From the NCBI RefSeq assembly GCF_002831585.1, contig NZ_CP025113.1, forward strand, positions 4,913,001 through 4,977,000: a stretch of DNA of 64,000 nucleotides, in the 5' to 3' direction. The position numbers were made by a program, and so were the translations under genes. Positions 26,526-32,599 of the stretch are shown here, piece by piece (the first letter of the stretch is position 1; each line of letters starts with the position of its first letter). This stretch comes from Bradyrhizobium sp. SK17 (GTDB lineage: Bacteria > Pseudomonadota > Alphaproteobacteria > Rhizobiales > Xanthobacteraceae). The notes under the pieces were generated by a model. The model ran no database searches. It was given only the letters and a program-made list of their open reading frames with translations, and was not told the DNA's origin.

Positions 26526-26837
26526 ATGACTTATCGCGCGGCCGTCATTGTGATCGGCGCAATTCTTTGCGGGGTGTTCGGTTCCTCGACGGTGACGGCG
26601 CAGTCCGCCTTCCGGAATTATCGCTGCGCCGACGGCACACAGTTCATAGCGGCGTTCTTCGACGGGGATACCCGCGCGCATCTGCAACTCGACGGCAAGG
26701 CGGTGACGTTGACGAAACGCCTGTCGCTGGCGGGCACGCGCTACAAGGGCAGCGGTGTCACGTTGGCGTTCAGCCGTGCCGGCCCGATCAGGCTCCGGCA
26801 TGCGAAGCGGCCGGTGACGGCCTGCGAGCTGGCATGA
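26526..26837 (+). CDS. MliC-type secreted C-type lysozyme inhibitor
   Basis: 103 aa. Signal peptide (residues 1-25, ending TVTAQS), then YRCADGTQFIAAFFDGDTRAHLQLDGKAVTLTKRLSLAGTRYKGSGVTLAF, the MliC/PliC core. No lipobox Cys follows the leader, so it would be soluble in the periplasm. Two Cys can pair (YRCAD and TACELA). The family protects peptidoglycan from host C-type lysozyme, though some members have other roles. It shares a terminator with the convergent gstI gene. Confidence 0.82.
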   Translation: MTYRAAVIVIGAILCGVFGSSTVTAQSAFRNYRCADGTQFIAAFFDGDTRAHLQLDGKAVTLTKRLSLAGTRYKGSGVTLAFSRAGPIRLRHAKRPVTACELA

Positions 26838-26872
26838 AAAAAGGGCCGAAACGTTTCGTTCCGACCCTTTGC
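26837..26872. terminator. Bidirectional terminator between the MliC-type gene and gstI
   Basis: An imperfect stem with outer arms AAAGGG (26840-26845) and CCCTTT (26865-26870) and an inner AAC / GTT pairing. Read on the minus strand it ends in TTTTTT, so it is strongest for gstI. On the plus strand the T-run is short. Confidence 0.7.
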
Positions 26873-26927
26873 TAGTGTTGTGACGCCGTCTGACGTTTTG
26901 ATGTCGTGCCCCTTTGTTGTCGCGACA

Positions 26928-27134
26928 TCAGTGATCGCGGCTCGGCTTGGCGTCGTCGATCGCTGCCTGATGGTACCAGCTCTCGCTGCATGCGGAGGTC
27001 TCGACCTCGGCGGAAAGCTCATGCGCCGTCCGCGCCTCGCCGTAGCGGCGCCCGCCGAGAGCCGCGCGGCCCCCAACCGGGAATTGATAGATCGTTGCCG
27101 ATCCCTGGATTTGTCCTTGGCCCGTGGTGATCAT
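26928..27134 (-). CDS. gstI: GstI-like inhibitor of glutamine synthetase II translation (DUF2735-like)
   Basis: 68 aa from ATG 27134, with AAGGAGA 7 bases upstream. The N-terminal core GSATIYQFPVGGRAAL (an S-A-x-IYQFPxGGR pattern) is the hallmark of the small DUF2735 family. In Rhizobium leguminosarum the gene gstI, located just upstream of glnII and divergent from it, encodes a 63-aa protein that blocks glnII translation when ammonium is plentiful. Size, strand, position and core motif agree here. It is assigned by motif and synteny; activity is not shown. Confidence 0.82.
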   Translation of the reverse strand: MITTGQGQIQGSATIYQFPVGGRAALGGRRYGEARTAHELSAEVETSACSESWYHQAAIDDAKPSRDH

Positions 27135-27516
27135 GTCAAAGTCTCCTTTGGCCGGTGCGAGCCTCCATGGTGCGCCCGACTCATTCGTGTGCGGTTACCG
27201 TCATTTTGATATCGGCCCGGGCCCGGAAGGGTGCAAGTTGACCAAGAAATAGTCATTGTCTGTCTAATCTGTGTGCAAGTCCGGGTTTGCCTCCTGCAAG
27301 GCAGGATGCAGCTGACCAACGCTTGGGCCTCGGCCATGGTTGCCGGAGGTCGGGCAGCCGGACACGAACTGTCACATGGCGCTGCTGCGGCTTTAATCGG
27401 CAGGCGGTGTCGCGGTTGGATTTGCTGGAGAAACAGGCGGTCGAGAGCATCGGGAGGCGGATTTCGCCTGTCCCGGACGCATGCCAGCCGCGCTGCTATG
27501 TCGCAGCTAAAAATGC

Positions 27517-27535
27517 GATGTCCGCTGTGGACATC
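27517..27535. promoter_or_regulatory. Perfect dyad upstream of the glnII promoter
   Basis: GATGTCC-GCTGT-GGACATC, 7-bp perfect arms with a 5-base centre. It lies about 60-75 bases before the predicted glnII start site, where an activator or repressor could bind. It is not the NtrC consensus (GCAC-N7-GTGC), so the binding protein is unknown. Confidence 0.45.
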
Positions 27536-27565
27536 CGCGACCAGGGCGGGTGCCGCAGTGCAGCG

Positions 27566-27584
27566 ACTGGCATTTTAATTGCTT
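27566..27584 (+). promoter_or_regulatory. Sigma-54 (-24/-12) promoter of glnII
   Basis: CTGGCATTTTAATTGCTT has GG at 27569-27570 and GC at 27581-27582 with exactly 10 bases between, the rule for sigma-54 promoters (TGGCA-N-TTGC). Transcription should start near 27594, giving a leader of about 83 bases. NtrC-dependent sigma-54 control of glnII is established for Bradyrhizobium and Rhizobium. Confidence 0.85.
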
Positions 27585-27676
27585 AGTAAGAGCCGGCCGA
27601 TGGTGGCCGGGTACGCGTGCGGCGGCCGACTGGCTTTCGGTTCCTCACGGTTTTGCATCATCAACAGAGAGGTTCA

Positions 27677-28711
27677 ATGACCAAGTACAAGCTCGAGTAT
27701 ATCTGGCTCGACGGATATACGCCGACGCCGAGCCTGCGCGGTAAGACGCAGATCAAGGAATTCGCGTCGTTCCCGACCCTCGAACAGCTTCCGCTGTGGG
27801 GCTTTGACGGTTCGTCCACCCAGCAGGCTGAAGGCCACAGCTCTGACTGCGTGCTGAAGCCGGTCGCCTGCTATCCCGACGCCGCGCGCGAGAACGGCGT
27901 GCTGGTGATGTGCGAAGTCATGATGCCCGACGGCAAGACGCCGCATGTCTCGAACAAGCGCGCAACCGTTCTGGACGACGAAGGCGCCTGGTTCGGCTTC
28001 GAGCAGGAATACTTCTTCTACAAGGACGGCCGTCCGCTCGGCTTCCCGGAAGAGGGTTATCCGGCGCCGCAGGGCCCGTACTACACCGGCGTCGGCTACA
28101 AGAACGTCGGCAGTGTCGCCCGCAAGATCGTCGAAGAGCATCTCAATCTCTGCCTCGCCGCCGGCATCAACCACGAAGGCATCAACGCCGAAGTGGCGAA
28201 GGGCCAGTGGGAATTCCAGATCTTCGGCAAGGGCTCCAAGACCGCCGCTGACCAGATGTGGATGGCCCGCTATCTGATGTTGCGCCTCACCGAGAGCTAC
28301 GGCATCGACATCGAATTCCACTGCAAGCCGCTCGGCGACACCGATTGGAACGGCTCGGGCATGCACGCCAACTTCTCGACCAAGTACATGCGCGAAGTCG
28401 GCGGCAAGGAGTACTTCGAGAGCCTGATGAAGGCCTTCGACAAGAATCTGATGGACCACATCGCCGTCTACGGCCCGGACAACGACAAGCGTCTGACCGG
28501 CAAGCACGAGACCGCGCCGTGGAACAAGTTCAGCTACGGCGTGGCTGACCGTGGCGCTTCGATCCGCGTGCCGCACTCTTTCGTCAACAACGGCTACAAG
28601 GGCTATCTGGAAGACCGTCGTCCGAACTCGCAAGGCGACCCCTACCAGATCGCGTCGCAGATCCTGAAGACGATCTCCGAGGTGCCGACCGGCGCCAAGG
28701 CTGCCGCTTAA
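27677..28711 (+). CDS. glnII: Glutamine synthetase II (eukaryote-type GS)
   Basis: 344 aa from ATG 27677 (AGAGAGG upstream), the length of rhizobial GSII. It ligates ammonia to glutamate with ATP; cytosolic octamer or decamer. Signature blocks: LEYIWLDGYTPTPSLRGKTQ, WGFDGSSTQQAEGHSSDC (DGSS), FGFEQEYFFY (catalytic Glu), GINAEVAKGQWEFQ, and NKFSYGVADRGASIRVP. No adenylylation loop of the GSI type is present, as expected for GSII. Control is by the sigma-54 promoter upstream and probably by the divergent gstI product at translation. Confidence 0.98.
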   Translation: MTKYKLEYIWLDGYTPTPSLRGKTQIKEFASFPTLEQLPLWGFDGSSTQQAEGHSSDCVLKPVACYPDAARENGVLVMCEVMMPDGKTPHVSNKRATVLDDEGAWFGFEQEYFFYKDGRPLGFPEEGYPAPQGPYYTGVGYKNVGSVARKIVEEHLNLCLAAGINHEGINAEVAKGQWEFQIFGKGSKTAADQMWMARYLMLRLTESYGIDIEFHCKPLGDTDWNGSGMHANFSTKYMREVGGKEYFESLMKAFDKNLMDHIAVYGPDNDKRLTGKHETAPWNKFSYGVADRGASIRVPHSFVNNGYKGYLEDRRPNSQGDPYQIASQILKTISEVPTGAKAAA

Positions 28712-28778
28712 AGCCTGCGGCTTAAAGGCGGCGGCCTAAGCAACTCCGAACCGGGTGGAGGCATCCGGTACCGCAATC

Positions 28779-28819
28779 AGGTCCGCCCGGGCGAATGCCT
28801 TGGCGGACCTTTGCATTTT
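28779..28819 (+). terminator. Rho-independent terminator of glnII
   Basis: AGGTCCGCC (28779-28787) pairs with GGCGGACCT (28802-28810) around a 14-base loop and is followed by TTGCATTTT. It is 68 bases after the glnII stop. Confidence 0.8.
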
Positions 28820-28919
28820 AACGGCAGCCTTTGCAGGCAGCTTGCCGGCGAAAGCGGTTTCGCTACGTTATGAACCGCGCTAGATAACGATTGCATGTTG
28901 GCTGCCGGGGACACGGCGC

Positions 28920-29624
28920 TTGTTTGAGGGGTTTTACAAGGTCCGGTTCGAGCTGGGCGGTGCGGTCGGCCGCAGCGTGATGTATGTCGGCGACGGCAGG
29001 ATGCTCGGCGGCAACTCTGCATTCGCCCATATCGGCACCTACAAGAAGGACGGCGACGTGGTCGCGGTCGAGATCCAGACCGTCCGCCACAACCCCGATC
29101 CGAACTATCGGGCAATGGCCGGCACCGACGATGCAACGCTCATCGCCACCGGCGGACCCGACGGGGAGCTCTACCGTTTCAACGGCGAACTCAAGGAGCT
29201 GCCCGGCGTGCCGTTCCAGTCGGTGATGACGCCGATCACCGAAGACGACATCCCGATCGCCGGCGGGGTCGGCGAGGGCGGTATCGTCAACGGCCTCTAC
29301 GCGATCCGGATCCGCGTGCTCGACGGTGTCGATGGCGGCCTCACCGGCGTGATGCTGCTGAACAACGGCCGCATCCTCGGCGGCGATGCGTTCTTCTATT
29401 ATCTTGGCACCTACACCTCCGAGCAGGGCCGCTGGAAGGGCCAGATCCTCAACCAGGAGCACACCTCGGCAATCGGCGAGGATGCGATCTTCGGCGGCCA
29501 TGAGGTCGGCATCGGCTTTGCCGGCACCTGCGACGCGGAGGGCGCCGTGCTGGAAGCGACCGCGCTGGCGGGCAAGCGCAGCCTCCGCCTCACCGCCGCG
29601 CTCAAGCTGATGCGCCGGGCATGA
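28920..29624 (+). CDS. Tandem GrlR-like protein (two GrlR domains)
   Basis: 234 aa from TTG 28920, with GGGG upstream. Two copies of the GrlR fold: residues 1-115 (FEGFYKVRFELGGAVGRSVMYVGDGRMLGGNSAFAHIGTY) and 120-234 (VNGLYAIRIRVLDGVDGGLTGVMLLNNGRILGGDAFFYYLGTY). The second is the closer match to the single-domain protein at 23481, both sharing KWKG/RWKG and TNQEH/LNQEH. The first copy is more diverged and lacks those motifs. The stop overlaps the next start (ATGA), so it is coupled to the ModA-like gene. Role unknown. Confidence 0.8.
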   Translation: MFEGFYKVRFELGGAVGRSVMYVGDGRMLGGNSAFAHIGTYKKDGDVVAVEIQTVRHNPDPNYRAMAGTDDATLIATGGPDGELYRFNGELKELPGVPFQSVMTPITEDDIPIAGGVGEGGIVNGLYAIRIRVLDGVDGGLTGVMLLNNGRILGGDAFFYYLGTYTSEQGRWKGQILNQEHTSAIGEDAIFGGHEVGIGFAGTCDAEGAVLEATALAGKRSLRLTAALKLMRRA

Positions 29625-30316
29625 GCGGAAGAGACAATTCGGTCCGCGTGCTCTCGACGCTGGCGCTCAAGGGCGCGATTGCGCGCCTTGCCGGGGCGTA
29701 CCAGGCGGCAAGCGGCGTCGCGATCGATGCCGACTTCGCGCCGACGCTGGCGCTGCTCGAACGCCTGCGCGGCGGCGAGGTAGCCGATCTCGTGATCCTC
29801 ACCCGCGAGGGCCTCGACGAGATGACCGGCGAGGGCCGCGTTGCGCCGGACAGCGCGATCGATCTCGCGCGCTCCTATGTCGGCGTCGCGGTGCAGGCGG
29901 GCGCCATGCATCCCGACATCGCAACCGAAGCCGCGCTGCGTTCGGCGCTGCTCGGCGCGCGGGCGGTGGCTTACTCGCGGCTTGGCGCCAGCGGTATCCT
30001 GTTCGCGCGGCTGATCGAGCAGCTCCGCATCGCCGCGGAAATCAACGCGCGCGCGGTGATCATTCCCGTCGGGTTCACCGCCGAAAAGCTCATCAGCGGT
30101 GAAGCCGATCTCGCGATCCAGCAGATCAGCGAGTTGAAGCAGATCGACGGCATCGAGGTCGTCGGGCCGCTTCCCCTGGAATTGCAGACACCCGCTGTGT
30201 TCTCCGCCGGCCGTATGGTCGCATCGCAACGCGCTGCGGCGGCCGATCATCTGCTACGCTATCTGTCGTCGGCTGACATCGCGCCGGTGCTGCGCGAGAC
30301 CGGGCTCGAGCCTTGA
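29621..30316 (+). CDS. ModA-like substrate-binding-fold protein without signal peptide
   Basis: 231 aa. VRVLSTLALKGAIARLAGAYQAASGVAIDADFAPTLALLERLRGGEVADLVILTREGLDEM follows the ModA/SBP type II fold, as do VAYSRLGASGILFARLIEQL and AVFSAGRMVASQRAAAADHLLRYL. It begins directly with the first strand, with no export signal, and no permease or ATPase gene is adjacent. It overlaps the GrlR-like stop by 4 bases. It may therefore be a cytosolic ligand-binding protein acting with its upstream partner; this is inference from gene order. Confidence 0.83.
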   Translation: MSGRDNSVRVLSTLALKGAIARLAGAYQAASGVAIDADFAPTLALLERLRGGEVADLVILTREGLDEMTGEGRVAPDSAIDLARSYVGVAVQAGAMHPDIATEAALRSALLGARAVAYSRLGASGILFARLIEQLRIAAEINARAVIIPVGFTAEKLISGEADLAIQQISELKQIDGIEVVGPLPLELQTPAVFSAGRMVASQRAAAADHLLRYLSSADIAPVLRETGLEP

Positions 30317-30348
30317 ATTTGCCTGCACCGCGACGCAACCTGCCGGTC

Positions 30349-31167
30349 ATGTTCAGATCCCTCCATGCAATTGCCTTTGCCGCGGCGCTGGCCGTGCCCG
30401 CACTCGCTCACGCGCAATCGGCCGACCTCGTGCTGTGCGACCGGCTCGCTGCCGATCCCACCGATCCTGACAAGCCGGCCGACGTGAAGGGGGTGCCCGA
30501 GATCGCGCCGGCGGATATTGCGACCGCGATCAAATATTGCGCGGTGGCGGCAAAGGCCTCACGTCGGGCGATGTACGAACTCGGCCGCGCCTATGCCGCC
30601 AACAAGCAGACGCTGGAAGCGGCAAGTGCCTGGCGCAAGGCCGCCGACAAGGGTTCGACCTCGGCGATGGTCGAACTTGGTGTGCTCTATGGCAATGGCA
30701 CTAGCGTCGCCAAGGACGAGGCGCAGGCGCGCAAATTGTTCGAGCGCGCGGCGCAGGCCGGCAATGCGCGCGGCGTCAGCAATCTGGCGGCGCTCGGCGG
30801 CAGCGCGGCTGCGGATCCGGCACGTGCACGCGAATTGCTCGCCAGGTCCGCCGAGACCAATGCCGAGGCGCAGTACCAGCTCGGCATGATGCTCGCCGAA
30901 GGCAAGGGCGGCGCGCAGGACGATGCCGGTGCGCGGGCGTTGTTCGAGAAGGCGGCGGCGCAGAACCACCCGGGCGCGCTGGAGCGGATGGGGGCGTTCG
31001 CGCAGGCCGGTCGCGGCGGGCCGAAGGATACCGATGCCGCCAAGGCCTATTACGAGCGGGCGGCCGCGCTCGGCGACGAGGATGCCAAGAAGGCGCTGGA
31101 GCGGGCCCGCTGTCCCTATGTCATCAAGGACAAGCGCGGCAATGCCGTGACCAATCTTTGCTTCTGA
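30349..31167 (+). CDS. Secreted Sel1-like repeat protein
   Basis: 272 aa from ATG 30349. A TTG at 30313 that overlaps the upstream stop is an alternative. Signal peptide MFRSLHAIAFAAALAVPALAHAQ, then at least five Sel1/TPR-like repeats of about 36 residues (AMYELGRAYAANKQTLEAASAWRKAADKGSTSAMVELGVLYGNGTSVAKDEAQARKLFERAAQAG and on), then a Cys-containing tail (CPYVIKDKRGNAVTNLCF). Such proteins are protein-protein scaffolds in the envelope. Likely cotranscribed with the two preceding genes. Confidence 0.85.
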   Translation: MFRSLHAIAFAAALAVPALAHAQSADLVLCDRLAADPTDPDKPADVKGVPEIAPADIATAIKYCAVAAKASRRAMYELGRAYAANKQTLEAASAWRKAADKGSTSAMVELGVLYGNGTSVAKDEAQARKLFERAAQAGNARGVSNLAALGGSAAADPARARELLARSAETNAEAQYQLGMMLAEGKGGAQDDAGARALFEKAAAQNHPGALERMGAFAQAGRGGPKDTDAAKAYYERAAALGDEDAKKALERARCPYVIKDKRGNAVTNLCF

Positions 31168-31230
31168 TCAAGCAGGAACGCTCACGCTAGCGTCTCGTTG
31201 AATAGCGAAAGGCATTGGCGAGGCGACGTC

Positions 31231-31380
31231 ATGATCCGCAAGCTGCGTTCCGGCGAGTATCGGCTGTATTCCCGCAAGGTCAATCCGAAGACCGGCAAGC
31301 GCCGCAATCTAGGCACCTTCAAGTCACGCGCCGCGGCCGAGAAGCACGAGCGCGACGTGCAGTACTTCAAGCGCCACTGA
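31231..31380 (+). CDS. Conserved 49-aa basic protein
   Basis: ATG 31231 with GAGGCGAC upstream. MIRKLRSGEYRLYSRKVNPKTGKRRNLGTFKSRAAAEKHERDVQYFKRH is compact and highly basic. The pattern GEYRLYSRK-NPKTGKRRNLGTFKSRAAAEKHER resembles small Rhizobiales proteins and the arm-type DNA-binding (AP2-like) segment of tyrosine integrases. It may bind nucleic acid; no direct evidence. Confidence 0.75.
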   Translation: MIRKLRSGEYRLYSRKVNPKTGKRRNLGTFKSRAAAEKHERDVQYFKRH

Positions 31381-31401
31381 ATTTTCGCGCTCTTTGTTTG
31401 C

Positions 31402-31446
31402 GCATGATCTTATCGGAAGAGCGCAGTGCACTTCTCCCGATCATGC
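31402..31446. repeat. 45-bp palindromic repeat (copy C)
   Basis: GCATGATC at 31402-31409 and GATCATGC at 31439-31446, with a more diverged middle. It lies between two genes, one base from the TAA stop of the cytochrome gene and 21 bases after the small basic-protein gene. Confidence 0.85.
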
Positions 31447-31447
31447 G

Positions 31448-32065
31448 TTACGGCGCGGGACAGGCCGCGCCGGTCTTCACCCAGGCCTCGACCAGCGCGC
31501 CGGCCTGCGCCTGCGTGCCCGGCGCCGGCGAGCGGCCGAAGCCGGGATGCCAGGCCCAGCCGACCAGCGTGTCCTTGCCGATATGGTCGATCAGGTCCTC
31601 GACCTTGCGGCCGCCATTGCGTGCGGGGTCCCGGAGCTGCGCGCAAATCTCGCCGACGGTCTTGCCAGCCCATGCCATCTCGCGCGGCGCGAGGTGCCAT
31701 TCCGGATGTCCGGGCACACGACCGGGATCGAAATTGGCGTGCTGGTGGCAGATCGAACAGCGCATGGCGTCCTTGCCGTGGCCATCGGCACCGCGCGTGA
31801 CCGGTGGCTGGTGCAGGCGGCTGATATCGCCTTGCCGGGGGCTGTCGCCGGCGGGGTGGCAGTTGGTGCAGCGCGGATGGGTCAGGACCTTGCCGAGTTC
31901 GGTGAAGATCGCCGCGGAGCGCTGCTCGACATTCTCGATCCCGGCAAAGCTTTCCGGCGAGGCGAGGGCGTGGCTTGCGCTCTCCGACGCCGCGTAGCCG
32001 GCACCCAGGCTGGTCGCGAGCGCCGTCAGCGCCGCCATGATCCGAAACCGAGTTTCCGATGTCAT
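31448..32065 (-). CDS. Periplasmic diheme c-type cytochrome of a molybdenum hydroxylase
   Basis: 205 aa with an N-terminal signal (residues 1-26). Two CxxCH heme sites, CTNCH (66-70) and CSICH (103-107), with HPEWHLAPREMAW and DTLVGWAWHPGFGR downstream, which may hold axial ligands. It follows the [2Fe-2S] subunit gene by 9 bases on the same strand. It fits the electron acceptor of a periplasmic aldehyde/isoquinoline-type oxidoreductase, passing electrons to the respiratory chain. Confidence 0.88.
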   Translation of the reverse strand: MTSETRFRIMAALTALATSLGAGYAASESASHALASPESFAGIENVEQRSAAIFTELGKVLTHPRCTNCHPAGDSPRQGDISRLHQPPVTRGADGHGKDAMRCSICHQHANFDPGRVPGHPEWHLAPREMAWAGKTVGEICAQLRDPARNGGRKVEDLIDHIGKDTLVGWAWHPGFGRSPAPGTQAQAGALVEAWVKTGAACPAP

Positions 32066-32074
32066 CGCGCGGGC

Positions 32075-32599
32075 TCACTTGTTGGCGGTGAGATAGCGTT
32101 GGGAATCGGCGAGGATCACGTCACGCACCGCCTGGTGATATTTGATGTAGCCGGTGCAGCGGCACAGATGGCCGTCGAGCGCATCGGCGATGACGGTCTC
32201 GAGCTGGTCCCGCGCCACCGGCGTCTTCGCCAGCCGTTCGAGCAGCACCTGGCCTTCGTTGAGGAAGCCGGCCGTGCAGTAGCCGCACTGGAACGCGAAG
32301 TGGTCGATGAAGGCGCGCTGCAAGGCGGAGAGCTCGCCGTCCTTGGCGTGGCCCTCGACGGTGCGGATCGCCATGCCATCGAAATTCGCCGCCGGCACCA
32401 CGCAGGTCGGCGTGGTGTAGCTGCTGCCGTCGGGATTATCGACGATGATTGCACAACTCAGGCACTGCGCGGCGCCACAACCGAACTTGGTGCCGGTCAT
32501 GCCGAGCATCTCGCGCAGCAGATCGTTCATCGAGAGGTCGTCGCGGACCTCGATCGGGCCGTGCTTGTGGCCGTTGATGGTGAGGTTGAGCGTCGTCAC
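32075..32599 (-). CDS. [2Fe-2S] small subunit of a molybdenum hydroxylase
   Basis: 174 aa from GTG 32599, which overlaps the large-subunit stop by 4 bases (GTGA). Plant-type cluster CGAAQCLSC (41-49) plus a later Cys, then the second cluster CGYCTAGFL and CRCTGYIKY. This is the full eight-Cys pattern of XDH/IorA/CoxS-type subunits. It has no signal of its own and should ride with the Tat-exported large subunit. Confidence 0.95.
   Translation of the reverse strand: MTTLNLTINGHKHGPIEVRDDLSMNDLLREMLGMTGTKFGCGAAQCLSCAIIVDNPDGSSYTTPTCVVPAANFDGMAIRTVEGHAKDGELSALQRAFIDHFAFQCGYCTAGFLNEGQVLLERLAKTPVARDQLETVIADALDGHLCRCTGYIKYHQAVRDVILADSQRYLTANK

Noticed and set aside
27131..27586. Several frames of 65-115 codons in the gstI-glnII intergenic region
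   Set aside because: They overlap the sigma-54 promoter and upstream sites, have no ribosome sites and no protein-like composition.
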